Shown: positions 54,312-64,000, counted from the stretch's first letter. The stretch: 64,000 nucleotides of DNA from Schistocerca nitens (GCF_023898315.1 NC_064622.1:165684178-165748177), one strand, 5' to 3'. Numbers and translations: made by a program. The notes: generated by a model from the sequence alone, not told the origin.

Positions 54312-57134
54312 TCAAACATTTAAATATTCACTTACTGTGTAAAAACAGTGTTCCTGAAAATACAGTTTAAGAGTTTTTCTGAAACAGTACATGCTGTTAA
54401 TTTCTTTGATTTCCTGTGGCACCTTGTTGTACAATTTTACACCCTGATACAAGAAACTTTTTTGGGTCTTATGCTTGTTTCTCCTATCTAGATGAAGGCA
54501 GTGGCTTGTTCTTGTGCTATAGCTGTGTAAAATGCTGTTTGTACTATAATTCACTATATTTTTCTTTATATATACTATAGTGTTGAACATAAATAAACAG
54601 GGAACAGTTAGAATACCAAGTATTTTGAATAGTTCTCTGCAGTGAGCCCACTTACTGCTTTTAGTTATAATTCTCACTGCTCTCTTCTGCACTTTAAAAA
54701 CTGTTTGTAAGTTGAGTACATTATTTCCCCAGAAAATTATCCCATAGCTAAAATATACAGTTCTTAGACATTCATCGCTGCATACTGAGGAGAGAACTCT
54801 AACTGCGTAACACGTTGTAGATATCTTTTTTGTGAGTTTTTTAACATGTTCACTCCACCTAAGCTGGCTGTCAATATGCAACCCTAGGAATTTTGTGGCG
54901 GGCACTTCGTCTACAGAGGTGTTATGTAGCTTTAACTTTAGGGGACTGTTTTTTCTGTTTATTCTAAAGCGTATGCTATTTGTTTTCTTAATATTTAAGG
55001 TCACTTTATTCTCTGTAGACCATTTGTAGACATCTTTCAGTGATTCATTACAATTTTCCAACATTTGTGCTGATGTCTCACTGGTGATTATAATATTGCT
55101 GTCATCGGCAAACAATATCTTCTCTCCATGTCGGATATATTGTGGAAAGTCATTTATATAAATCAAGAACAACACCGGACCCAGCACACTTCCCTGAGGG
55201 ACCCCAATATTAATATGTTGTGGATCTGACAGGTGTTTTTCTATGAACTTTGATCTACTGGAGACATGCGAGATCTCTACCCACTGTACTCTATTTTTTA
55301 GGTATGAATGGAACCATTTGTTGATTACCCCTCTTACTCCTAGTGCTTCTAACTTAAGTAATAGATTCTGGTGGTCAACTGTATCAAAGGCCTTTGACAG
55401 GTCAAGGAATATGCCAGATACATAGTTGCCTTCATCCACTGCTTCTAAAACCACTTTAGTGAAATGTGCTATTGCCATTTCTGTATCTCTGCCTGGTCTG
55501 AAACCAAATTGGTCATTTGAAAGAAGGTTGTATTTGTTTAGATAGCTCATAAGTCTGTTCTTCATTATGGACTCTATTATTTTGGAAAATGATGACAGTA
55601 GGGCAATTGGCCTGTAGTTATCAATGTTTTCTACATCATCTTTTTTGTGTAGAGGTAAAATTTTTGCATGTTTCAGATAATCAGGGAAACAACCGGCTTT
55701 GAAAGATTCATTTATGATATTGGTTAGGGGGGCTTTGATACTATTTATGCATTTTTTCAGCACTGACATTGGAATTTCATCTAAACCTGCTGAATTTTTG
55801 CTCTTTAATTTCCTTACCACATTACATACTTCTTCCTCAGTAGTGGGTAGCAATACCATTGAATTTGATGTATATTCCCGTGTTTGTGGATTATGAGATT
55901 TTGAAAAATTTTCCTGTACCTTTGTAGCTATACTACTAAAGTAAGAATTAACAAAGTTTGCTAGTTCTTTTGGGGTACTTGTTAGGTTTTCTTTGTTCCT
56001 GATTTGGGTGTTTATTTGCCTTTGTGTTGCTGTTCCTGTCTCTTGTTTCACTATAGTCCATGTAGCTTTACTTTTATTTTTAGCTAGATTTATTAGTCTA
56101 TCATTGGCCTTTTTTTTTGCAACATTGAGCACCTTCCTATAGATTTTTTTGTAGTTTCTGTAGTAATGAAGAAAATCTGGATCACTGTTGTTGTTTTTTA
56201 TAGAGTTTAGGTATTTAAAAGTTTGGGCAGATTTTCTAATTCCTGTGGTAATCCACTTATTTTTGGTGGATGTTCCAGTAGAACTTAGTGCTTTGGGGAA
56301 GGCTTCTTCGAATATTATCTTAAACTCCGACATGAATTTGGAGAATTTCTGATTCACATTATTTTCTGAATATACTTCTTCCCATCTTTCATGTCTTAAT
56401 TGTAAGCAAAATTTTTGTATTGCTGCGTCTGAGTAGACTCTTTTAAACATGTGGAGGTTTACTGGTTTTTCTACAGAAGCTTTTACTTTTATGATTTGGC
56501 ATAAATGATCTGACAGTCCAAGATTTTTGACAGTTATGACACAGTTTTCCCCACCTATATCTGTAGCTACATGGTCAATGGTAGATGTTGAGTGTTTGGT
56601 TATTCTTGTTGCACAATTAACTAAAGAGGACATGCCAAAACTATTCAGAATATTCAGAAAAGTGTTACTGGTTTCATCTGCCTTAGCTGTGTTAATGTTT
56701 AAGTCACCACACAAGAGTATATTACTTTTCAGGGATGACACTTGTTCTAGGCTTTGCATAAGTTTTGAAAAGAATGTTTCTAAATCACCACTGGGAGAAC
56801 GGTATACACATAGTACAATTAGTTTTTTGGGCATATCTACAGCTGGTATCTCTACTGCTGACACTTCAAAATGCTTGTCTACACTTAGTAGGATAATATC
56901 ATTCCTGACTTTAAATGAAATACCACTCTTAACAAAAATACATGATCCTCCACCTTTCATTGAGTTTCTGCAATAAGAACAAGCTAGTACATATGAGGGC
57001 AAATTTATGTATTGAATTTCATTGACTTTGCACCAGTGCTCTGTGATGCAGATAACTGGACTGTCTAAGGATTGTAACTCAACTTCTAGCTGTTGCACTT
57101 TGCCTTTTATACTCTGAATGTTTTGGTGAAGCAC
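54312..57134 (-). CDS. CR1-like ORF2: endonuclease and reverse transcriptase
   Basis: 940 residues counted from a GTG at 57134; the frame has no ATG near its start and stays open upstream into ORF1, to at least about 57360. APE-type endonuclease residues: Asn5 (HQNIQS), Glu32 (TEHW), Tyr111-Arg112, Asp144/Asn146 (CGDLNIN), Asp187 (STIDHVA) and Asp209/His210 (LSDH). Reverse transcriptase at about 485-760: DNYRPIALLSSF, FLDLSKAFDTVDH (Asp578), GVPQGSVLGP and LFADDSN (Asp677/678). A CR1-type C-terminal region follows. All catalytic residues are present. It nicks target DNA and copies the element RNA. ORF1 stops 20 nt before 57134. Confidence 0.9.
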   Translation of the reverse strand: MLHQNIQSIKGKVQQLEVELQSLDSPVICITEHWCKVNEIQYINLPSYVLACSYCRNSMKGGGSCIFVKSGISFKVRNDIILLSVDKHFEVSAVEIPAVDMPKKLIVLCVYRSPSGDLETFFSKLMQSLEQVSSLKSNILLCGDLNINTAKADETSNTFLNILNSFGMSSLVNCATRITKHSTSTIDHVATDIGGENCVITVKNLGLSDHLCQIIKVKASVEKPVNLHMFKRVYSDAAIQKFCLQLRHERWEEVYSENNVNQKFSKFMSEFKIIFEEAFPKALSSTGTSTKNKWITTGIRKSAQTFKYLNSIKNNNSDPDFLHYYRNYKKIYRKVLNVAKKKANDRLINLAKNKSKATWTIVKQETGTATQRQINTQIRNKENLTSTPKELANFVNSYFSSIATKVQENFSKSHNPQTREYTSNSMVLLPTTEEEVCNVVRKLKSKNSAGLDEIPMSVLKKCINSIKAPLTNIINESFKAGCFPDYLKHAKILPLHKKDDVENIDNYRPIALLSSFSKIIESIMKNRLMSYLNKYNLLSNDQFGFRPGRDTEMAIAHFTKVVLEAVDEGNYVSGIFLDLSKAFDTVDHQNLLLKLEALGVRGVINKWFHSYLKNRVQWVEISHVSSRSKFIEKHLSDPQHINIGVPQGSVLGPVLFLIYINDFPQYIRHGEKILFADDSNIIITSETSAQMLENCNESLKDVYKWSTENKVTLNIKKTNSIRFRINRKNSPLKLKLHNTSVDEVPATKFLGLHIDSQLRWSEHVKKLTKKISTTCYAVRVLSSVCSDECLRTVYFSYGIIFWGNNVLNLQTVFKVQKRAVRIITKSSKWAHCRELFKILGILTVPCLFMFNTIVYIKKNIVNYSTNSILHSYSTRTSHCLHLDRRNKHKTQKSFLYQGVKLYNKVPQEIKEINSMYCFRKTLKLYFQEHCFYTVSEYLNV

Positions 57135-57154
57135 TGTTAGAGATTTAATGTTAC

Positions 57155-58777
57155 TTATCTTGGAGGTTTCTTTTTCATCATGCTTGTGACTAAAAAATCT
57201 TGCAGATGGGAGGGAGGCACTCTCTTCCGTCTGCTTGTTGCTCCATGTGAGGTTGTGTACTTTTCTGCCACTGCTGATGTTGGAACTGCTGCTGCTCCTG
57301 TTGTCTGTACTGCTTCTGTTGATTGTGCTGCTGCTGACGGTGCTGTGTCTGCTGTTTCTGGTACTGCTGCTTTTAGTGACACTGGTGGCAGTTGTGCTGG
57401 TGTTTCTGCCTCTATTTTTGTTGATGTTACTCTTACTTCTACTAGTGTTGAGTTTTCATCGTTTTTGCTATTGGGATAGCCTGGGATGGCGGCTAATTCT
57501 GCTGTAACCTCCTTTGAATGTGTGTTTTGGTCACCATTGCTTTCTGCATGAAAGTCCAGTGGCATAACAGTTTCAGTTAAAAAGTCGTCTTGCATGTTGA
57601 GTTTGTCTAAAGTTTCACTGATTTTTTCACTGAGCAGTCTTTTGCCTCTTCTGTTTAGGTGCATTCCATGATTTGTGTAGCTGCATCTCTGAAGAAAATT
57701 CACACTGAGAAAATAGGCATTTGAGTAGGCTTTACAGATTTTCTGGAATTGCCTGTTTGCTTTTTTAATTTCTAAATTTACGCAAGAATTGGGTATGAGA
57801 TCATGCCTATGAGGTATTCCTGTTACTATCACTGTGTCCTTTTCGGTAGCATGAAGAGTTTTCTTTAGGTTGCGGACTGCAGTTGCCAGTTCATTCCTAT
57901 ACACATCGTTTGCGCCCGCAATCAGTACAATGCGCCGATTTTTGTTTTGTAATATGTCTTGCTCAATGTTTTTAGCTACTTCCTGTATAGGAGCCCCTGG
58001 TTTAACATATCCACACGCTATCACATTGTGTTCAGCACGCAATATTTCTGCAAGATTTCGTCCATGGTTATCAGAGTAAACTGTTACTTTTGTACGTTTA
58101 TAACACTTTTTCGTCTTCGTTCTTCCGATAATGCATTTATCAATTTTGAATTTGTTCACTTCACACGTTTCTTCCGCTAGCCCTACTGTGTTTACATCAG
58201 TCTGTACAGTTGTGTAACAGTCTTGTGTTTCATTGCACTCAGAAATTGTGTTTATGCACTTTTCTTGTGAATGTTTGTTTAGTTCACACGTTTCGCGGCC
58301 TATCGTGTTTGTGCCTGGATACAAGGCATCAAAACGATTCTGCAACGGTACTTTGTACACTGTTTCACCAGATTTGGAGCGGAACTTTTTAGGTATTTCA
58401 AAGTCACGGCTAGTTTCTGTTAGTATGCCGTTACAATGAGAACTGCTTGAGATATACTTAAGCATGTTGAGAAGCACTGATGCGTATTTTTTGCTAAATT
58501 CAAGATCACGCTGCAATGCACTCGCTACACAATCTTCAACACCAGAATATACCATTTCTGTTGCGGCTCGGCGTCTGTTACAAGTCACTACGCCGCAATT
58601 ACAGTCCGAGTTTTCCAAATTTACTTCTGCAATACATTTCGTATGACACCAAATTTGTCTCATAGAACAAAGTTTGACACCTTTACGAACAATTTCGCTA
58701 CAATATAAACAGCTAACTGATACTTTTAAGTCAATTTCTGGAGAACGATTTATTATTACTTCCACACGTGACGCCAT
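57155..58777 (-). CDS. CR1-like ORF1: PHD-like finger plus SGNH esterase
   Basis: 540 residues from MASRVEVIINRS; a start 25 codons upstream (58852) is possible but its prefix is hydrophobic and lies in AT-rich leader. N-terminal Cys/His cluster (CLYC, LC, WCHTKC, CNC, C at about 23-66) resembles the PHD finger of CR1-type ORF1. Residues ~231-385 form an SGNH/GDSL hydrolase-like domain: VTVYSDNHGRNLAE (nucleophile Ser235), IAGANDVYRN (Asn290) and HGMHLNRRGKRLL (His373). The usual Asp three before that His is His here. A low-complexity Ala/Thr/Ser linker and a basic tail (RRKRVPPS, MMKKKPPR) follow. Family knowledge: such proteins bind nucleic acid or membranes and are needed for retrotransposition; the esterase substrate is unknown. 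Numbering uses the 540-residue form. Confidence 0.88.
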   Translation of the reverse strand: MASRVEVIINRSPEIDLKVSVSCLYCSEIVRKGVKLCSMRQIWCHTKCIAEVNLENSDCNCGVVTCNRRRAATEMVYSGVEDCVASALQRDLEFSKKYASVLLNMLKYISSSSHCNGILTETSRDFEIPKKFRSKSGETVYKVPLQNRFDALYPGTNTIGRETCELNKHSQEKCINTISECNETQDCYTTVQTDVNTVGLAEETCEVNKFKIDKCIIGRTKTKKCYKRTKVTVYSDNHGRNLAEILRAEHNVIACGYVKPGAPIQEVAKNIEQDILQNKNRRIVLIAGANDVYRNELATAVRNLKKTLHATEKDTVIVTGIPHRHDLIPNSCVNLEIKKANRQFQKICKAYSNAYFLSVNFLQRCSYTNHGMHLNRRGKRLLSEKISETLDKLNMQDDFLTETVMPLDFHAESNGDQNTHSKEVTAELAAIPGYPNSKNDENSTLVEVRVTSTKIEAETPAQLPPVSLKAAVPETADTAPSAAAQSTEAVQTTGAAAVPTSAVAEKYTTSHGATSRRKRVPPSHLQDFLVTSMMKKKPPR

Positions 58778-59044
58778 CTTGAATATATATAATATATGTT
58801 GAAACAAAACGGTGTAAATTTTCAACAGAAGCAAACTTAGCTCTACATTCACATACTTTAGTTACTTTTTCCCTCTTAACGAATTTGACAAGTCAAAATT
58901 GCTAGTTTTTTTCATCAGAAACAAACATTTCACACAAGCCAACATCGCTTACTATACTACCACAAAGTTGTTTCCAGTTATTTTTGACTTGTTTACAAAA
59001 TTTGTTCTGATACTTCCCCCACCAGTCAAACTGCAATTGTTTAC

Positions 59045-59198
59045 GAGATTGGGCCACTTTACTAACTCAAGTCCACACAGAATAAGATATGAATACTTAA
59101 GTCATAAGAATACATAGGAACCCAATAACGAAACAGAAAAACAAAGACAATAATAAACACAAAGAGATATTTGTTCTTTGTTTTAAGTGTTGATTTTA
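59045..59198. repeat. Diverged direct repeat, left part
   Basis: GGGCCACTTTACTAACTCAAG through ATATTTGTTC, continuing after the Tc1 insertion at 60621-60690 (ATGTCCATATCCATTACAATG). Matches 61690-61900 at moderate identity by eye (GCCACTTTATTAACATAA...TATGTCTATATCAATTACAG). Could be LTRs of an old retroelement. Confidence 0.5.
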
Positions 59199-60620
59199 CA
59201 CTCCTGGAAATTGAAATAAGAACACCGTGAATTCATTGTCCCAGGAAGGGGAAACTTTATTGACACATTCCTGGGGTCAGATACATCACATGATCACATT
59301 GACAGAACCACAGGCACATAGACACAGGCAACAGAGCATGCACAGTGTCGGCACTAGTACAGTGTATATCCACCTTTCGCAGCAATGCAGGCTGCTATTC
59401 TCCCATGGAGACGATAGTAGAGATGCTGGATGTAGTCCTGTGGAACGGCTTGCCATGCCATTTCCACCTGGCGCCTCAGTTGGACCAGCGTTCGTGCTGG
59501 ACGTGCAGACCGCGTGAGACGACGCTTCGTCCAGTCCCAAACATGCTCAATGGGGGACAGATCCGGAGATCTTGCTGGCCAGGGTAGTTGACTTACACCT
59601 TCTAGAGCACGTTGGGTGGCACGGGATACATGCGGACGTGCATTGTCCTGTTGGAACAGCAAGTTCCCTTGCCGGTCTAGGAATGGTAGAACGATGGGTT
59701 CGATGACGGTTTGGATGTACCGTGCACTATTCAGTGTCCCCTCGACGATCACCAGTGGTGTACGGCCAGTGTAGGAGATCGCTCCCCACACCATGATGCC
59801 GGGTGTTGGCCCTGTGTGCCTCGGTCGTATGCAGTCCTGATTGTGGCGCTCACCTGCACGGCGCCAAACACGCATACGACCATCATTGGCACCAAGGCAG
59901 AAGCGACTCTCATCGCTGAAGACGACACGTCTCCATTCGTCCCTCCATTCACGCCTGTCGCGACACCACTGGAGGCGGGCTGCACGATGTTGGGGCGTGA
60001 GCGGAAGACGGCCTAACGGTGTGCGGGACCGTAGCCCAGCTTCATGGAGACGGTTGCGAATGGTCCTCGCCGATACCCCAGGAGCAACAGTGTCCCTAAT
60101 TTTCTGGGAAGTGGCGGTGCGGTCCCCTACGGAACTGCGTAGGATCCTACGGTCTTGGCGTGCATCCGTGCGTCGCTGCGGTCCGGTCCCAGGTCAACGG
60201 GCACGTGCACCTTCCGCCGACCACTGGCGACAACATCGATGTACTGTGGAGACCTCACGCCCCACGTGTTGAGCAATTCGGCGGTACGTCCACCCGGCCT
60301 CCCGCATGCCCACTATACGCCCTCGCTCAAAGTCCGTCAACTGCACATACGGTTCACGTCCACGCTGTCGCGGCATGCTACCAGTGTTAAAGACTGCGAT
60401 GGAGCTCCGTATGCCACGGCAAACTGGCTGACACTGACGGCGGCGGTGCACAAATGCTGCGCAGCTAGCGCCATTCGACGGCCAACACCGCGGTTCCTGG
60501 TGTGTCCGCTGTGCCGTGCGTGTGATCATTGCTTGTACAGCCCTCTCGCAGTGTCCGGAGCAAGTATGGTGGGTCTGACACACCGGTGTCAATGTGTTCT
60601 TTTTTCCATTTCCAGGAGTG
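59199..60620 (-). mobile_element. Tc1-like transposon, copy 2, full length
   Basis: 1422 bp, CACTCCTGGAAATTG ... CATTTCCAGGAGTG, flanked by TA (59197-59198, 60621-60622). Inserted in the diverged direct repeat. About eight differences from copy 1 outside its 43-bp deletion. Confidence 0.94.
59354..60376 (-). pseudogene. Tc1-like transposase, 340 codons with one nonsense change
   Basis: Start [15 protein letters not shown] at 60376, stop at 59354-59356. Codon 61 (60196-60194) is TGA where copy 1 has CGA (Arg), a C-to-T change at a CG site; otherwise the frame is open to the normal end [14 protein letters not shown]. Catalytic Asp (FSDESRF), Asp (QQDNARPH) and Glu (SPIEHVW) are present, with 32 residues between the last two. 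Together the two copies retain the whole protein: this one supplies the intact C-terminus, copy 1 the intact N-terminus. Confidence 0.9.
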
Positions 60621-60690
60621 TATATGTCCATATCCATTACAATGGTCAGTGCCACCACAGAGCCCTCCCTCCAGTGTGAAGCACTGAGGA

Positions 60691-61689
60691 GTGGATAGGA
60701 TGGGACTGTAATCCAGAATGTAATCTTGCAGGATTGTGGGAGGGCAGAGGGACCTGTTGTAATGAGAGAAGAGTAGATCACCATCAGTGATACATGAAGC
60801 AGGTGACTGGATGTCACATTCTGCCATGAAGATAGGATGATCAGCGTGAGGGTACCCATCAGTAGAGGTGGATGCAATTGAAGGATCCACTTGTAGTGAT
60901 GGGCAGTTGTACTTTTCTCCCTGGTCCACTAGCACCCTAACTGGCTTGAGGTTTTGGATGGTGACATTAGACAGTTTACTATTAAATATGATGGAAAACA
61001 TCTGTTATTCGTGTTGGAATACTTTATGGGCTCAAGAATAAGTTTGGAACGTGGGAGACGAAATACTGGGGGAAGTAAAGCTGTGAGGACGGGGAGTGAG
61101 TCATGCTTGGGGAGCTCAGAGGGTAGAGCACTTTCCCACGAAATACAAAGGTCCTGAGTTCACGTCTCGGTCCAGCACACAGTTTTAATCTGCCAGGAAG
61201 TTTCAAGTTTACTGGAATTCAGTGTAAACTGAGTCATTTCAGGAACCTCTGCGGGTGCACACATTGAACTGGGAGGAGTAAGAATGAGATGTTGTACCTA
61301 TACTCTAGGGTCTAACATAAATTCCATAACACATGCAGGTATCTGTCTGCGTTGCTCCCCCTGTGGAAATAGATCATTCAGTTCCATGGAAGGCAACAGG
61401 GAATGTTACCACATGGAATCCTCTATGAACACACATGGGAAGAGAGTTGTGGTCACTTTTGCTAGCAGCTTTGGACTTGGGTGGCTCTGTATTGTTCTTA
61501 GCACTATGTGATACACAAGAAGCACACTCAAAACTGAGGAAAAGTTCCCAATAATCTTTGATGGACCCCAATACCCATAGTCTCAGAGGGAAGGTAGCAC
61601 TGTGTGTTCGCTGAATTTGTAGAAAATACACAGTTGTCATCAGTCACCAATGTAAGAACTTCATAACGGTGAGTTTCCAGAATAATATG
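60691..61689. other. Unassigned sequence between direct repeats
   Basis: A - strand frame (60623-61001) reads LKPVRVLVDQGEKYNCPSL and DYILDYSPILSTPQCFTLEG, with a plausible amino-acid mix but no family I can name; its downstream continuation is the Tc1 end and is chimeric. A tRNA-like SINE fragment lies at 61090-61205. It may be the decayed inside of an LTR retroelement. Confidence 0.35.
61090..61205 (+). repeat. tRNA-like SINE fragment
   Basis: GGGGAGCTCAGAGGGTAGAGC (A-box region) and GGTCCTGAGTTCACGTCTCGG (B-box region), both shown to their first 21 bases or fewer, then CACACAGTTTTAATCTGCCA. The tRNA-like part is imperfect in its stems, and the same tail occurs at 13925-14020, so it is a SINE rather than a tRNA gene. 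Confidence 0.65.
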
Positions 61690-61900
61690 GGGACACTGTT
61701 GCCATGAATTGTGCCACTTTATTAACATAAACCTCCACATGATAAGACACAATCACTTCAGTCAAAAGAGTTCACAGCAAGACAAAGAAAATAATATATA
61801 CAAAGATATACCCTAATTAGTTATTCCTAATATCGATTTTGTATGTCTATATCAATTACAGCAGTCGATGCTGCCACAAGTTTTCCCCAAATAGGTCCTT
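61690..61900. repeat. Diverged direct repeat, right part
   Basis: Partner of 59045-59198 plus 60621-60690; same orientation, about 2.6 kb apart, or 1.2 kb without the Tc1 copy. Confidence 0.5.
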
Positions 61901-63246
61901 TACATACACCAGATTTTGTATGGTTCTTCAGACTTTATGATAAAATTCACCTGCTTGTGATAACTCAAATACAACATCCACTTTCCTCTGACAAATACTC
62001 ATCTTTCAAAACAAAATTTTTATCGCATCATCAGTGTCATATACTTAATTCAAAACATAGACTTCTACATAATTATTACATGAAATAATTAGATTATCAT
62101 CAATCTTAATCACTTCAAGTTCCAGTGAATCAAGATTTTCAAAATCGACAATGGTTTTCTCATCTTTTAAGCCAACTCCCACTTAAGTATTTGATATTTT
62201 TAATTCATGGATTTGTGATTTAATTTCTGGGAGTTCAGCATATTGTACTGAAGTTAATTTTTTTTAGTTTTCTGGTTACAGCATGACCGACTTTCTTCCC
62301 TAATCCGATGGGACTAATGACATTGTTGTCTGATCTCCTCCCCTGAATCAACCAACCAATCAAACATTGAATTCCTCGCAAATATGGTTCTCCAAAACTT
62401 TGATCAAAGCTTTAATCATTTCCCCCCATTGTTTCCACATCTTGTTCAGTTTTGATTTCTGCATTCATTATTTTCACACATCTTTACTTTCTACAACTAA
62501 AAAAATGAAATATCACACATAATGTTTTTCCCAAAAGTTTTCAGTCCAGTGAACAAAAAAAGGAATAATAATTTTCAATACTTATCTTTTTAATATTCCA
62601 TGAGAAAGAAGTCTGTGTCACATCTACAACCCCTAGAGGCCTTATTTTGCGTAAGTTAAGCACTTTAACAAGCAATACAGTTTATGAGGCAAAATTAAAA
62701 TTAAAAATTTTTACTTACTGGTTATATGCATTATTCATCGTTAATTTTGTGGGATGCCAGGCTATTAAGAATATTATTTAACAGGGGAAACATTAGTGAA
62801 CAAAATATAAACGATTCAGGACACAAAGAAACAAATAAGGTGTTAATGCATAGTTCATGAGAGCACTCAGAATTGTATCCTACTCATATCAAGGCCAATG
62901 CCAGAAAGAGTGGAGACAGAAAACCAATAATTCAGACATACTGATAGTCAAATGATACATGAAATTCAATCGGGGATGTACTGTAATATAAAAATACCAG
63001 TAGCTGCTGTGCTTGAATAAAATGCAATAATGATTCTAGAAAAATAGTAAGTTATGCTTTAGATATTATACGACAACGATTTTTAATCCTAAATTACAGT
63101 TCTCTCAAGTAATTAAATGTGACTTTCGCAATGTTTTAAGAGTTTTGAAGCAGGAAATGTGATACGATTTCTTGAATAGTTGATTGTGATAATTCTTTAC
63201 TCAGTTTTGCAACAAAAGTTCTGGGATTCCCTTTTGCAGTCATACA
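61901..63246. other. No gene recognised
   Basis: AT-rich. At 62280-62375 CCGATGGGACTAATGACATTG followed by CCAACCAATCAA resembles the tail of a common insect dispersed repeat; the remainder shows nothing. Confidence 0.4.
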
Positions 63247-63345
63247 AGGTGATTCAAAATTCCTATTACTGGCTTCTAGGGGCTGTAGAGGGTATTTTGA
63301 GATGAAGATTTTGTGGCGCCGGTGAGGTCGACACCAGCATCGATA
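63247..63345. repeat. Transposon-end fragment and LTR fragment
   Basis: AAGGTGATTCAAAATTCC at 63246 looks like a mariner-type terminal repeat. At 63312 TGTGGCGCCGGTGAGGTCG starts a ~33-bp match to the beginning of the gypsy LTRs at 3999 and 6854. Both are short. Confidence 0.45.
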
Positions 63346-63520
63346 TGCGTTCGTCTTTGCACTCTGAGCATTGTATTTGGGCTGTGTGAGAGGAGTCAGA
63401 GGACCCTGCCATCTGTCCTAACACACCCAGCTGGAGGAATTGTAAGTGCTTGCCCTTCAGCCAGAAGCTTCTCTCCTTTGGTATTGTGCAGTCCCTGCGC
63501 CAGTCATCGGTCAAATGTAC

Positions 63521-64000
63521 AAGGTGTATTCAAAAAGTATTGGGAATTTGTTAATTTCGTGCTCTTTGTTAGTGTGATTCACACGATTTTTTGTTGTTGT
63601 GTTGGTGAAAGTATGGGGAACGTGTCTATACACTGGTAGCCATATTGGATATTGAATCAGCCGTCAATTGTTAAGAAGATTGCATGTTTTTACTTACAAG
63701 TGGCGATTGTTGATTTGTTTTAAAACTGGATCAGGGAATTTACGTTAAATTTCGCTATAGAAATGGAATAAAATGTTGCAAAGCTTTAGGTAAAATGTAG
63801 CATAAGATGAAATGATCACTAAGGAGTACTATCTACAAGTTCACCTACATTTGTGTGAAGCAGTTCGGAAAAAAAACCGCTCAGATTTGTGGCAAAACAA
63901 TTCATGGTTTTTGCGCCACAATAAAGCACCTGGTCGTAGGTTGTGTTCCAAAAACGAACAGCATAGAGACCGAAGTGATGATGCTTTCTGCAGGACCTGA
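63521..64000 (+). mobile_element. Mariner-like element, 5' end, runs off the window
   Basis: Starts ACAAGGTGTATTCAAAAAGT. A short N-terminal piece (GIYVKFRYRNGIKCCKALG) jumps to the catalytic region (ITKEYYLQV, REAVRKK-like, WQNNSWFLRHNKAPG), so it is internally deleted. In NSWFLRHNKAP the usual HDNAP catalytic Asp is Asn. Confidence 0.65.
63812..64000 (+). pseudogene. Mariner transposase fragment
   Basis: Open to the end of the window: MITKEYYLQVHLHLCEAVRK, then LWQNNSWFLRHNKAPG. The catalytic Asp of HDNAP is replaced, and the reading then leaves the family pattern (an indel before LCSKNEQ). Inactive. Confidence 0.65.

Larger units (their letters stand above)
53985..58900 (-). mobile_element. 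Near-complete CR1-like LINE
   Basis: About 4.9 kb read right to left: 5' leader (end uncertain, 58853-59020), ORF1 (58777-57155), ORF2 (57134-54312), 3' UTR (54311-54017) and a terminal (AAATA)n/(AAAT)n repeat at 53985-54016, typical of CR1-type ends. Both long ORFs are uninterrupted, unlike every other element here, so insertion is recent and the copy may be competent. Confidence 0.9.

Noticed and set aside
57180-57507. Leucine/valine-rich + strand frames in the CR1 region
   Set aside because: Antisense of the Ala/Thr/Ser-rich ORF1 linker; hydrophobic only because of the complementary codons.
60465-61001. 178-codon - strand frame as one gene
   Set aside because: It runs from unknown sequence into the Tc1 end at 60620, so the C-terminal third is a chance fusion.
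61090-61205. A genuine tRNA gene
   Set aside because: A and B box-like regions exist, but the stems are imperfect and the 3' tail matches a dispersed SINE, also seen at 13925.

Overview
The window reads as insect nuclear DNA, most likely from a large, repeat-rich genome such as a grasshopper or locust. That taxonomic guess is an inference. It rests on a single host gene with long introns and on dense, nested animal-type transposons: Tc1/mariner, hAT, gypsy, CR1-, RTE- and Jockey-like LINEs, Penelope-type GIY-YIG fragments and tRNA-derived SINEs. There is no operon structure, CRISPR array or convincing tRNA/rRNA gene.

The only host gene I can support is mitochondrial malate dehydrogenase (Mdh2) on the + strand, 7661-24978. 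Its seven exons all join in phase 0 and give a complete 341-residue protein. Introns 3 and 4 (about 6.6 and 8.5 kb) are filled with LINEs, a fold-back mariner, a SINE, an intact-looking Tc1 copy and a 211-bp tandem duplication. A polyadenylation signal lies at 25392.

Region by region. 1-2450: no gene; diverged tandem repeats at 1640-2440. 2459-7336: a mariner-type element with ~300-bp terminal inverted repeats that hosts an internally deleted gypsy element (3999-7028). 7661-25415: Mdh2. 25720-31570: a long RTE-like LINE on the - strand, carrying a 29-copy 22-bp minisatellite and an unclassified 2-kb DNA element (28507-30530). 33-38.4 kb: more copies of the same LINE family and a CR1/Jockey-like fragment. 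39.0-41.4 kb: two Penelope-type GIY-YIG endonuclease remnants, one with a 381-bp tandem duplication. 41.4-44.85 kb: a hAT element broken by a SINE (itself holding a LINE) and by a complete 1567-bp DD41D mariner. 47.4-49.2 kb: a LINE ending in ~310 bp of (GAT)n. 50.2-53.0 kb: a gypsy remnant with a small LINE insertion. 53.98-58.9 kb: a nearly intact CR1-like LINE with both ORFs open (PHD-like finger plus SGNH esterase in ORF1; endonuclease plus reverse transcriptase in ORF2). 59.2-60.6 kb: a second Tc1 copy, about 99% identical to the one inside Mdh2. 60.6-64 kb: old repeats and the start of another mariner.

The best candidates for biology worth following are the CR1-like element, whose ORF2 frame overlaps ORF1 and has no visible AUG, the unclassified CAGGGTGTATA-ended element with a 5-bp target duplication, the fold-back mariner inside an Mdh2 intron, and the pair of recently active Tc1 copies whose catalytic spacing is 32 rather than 34 residues.
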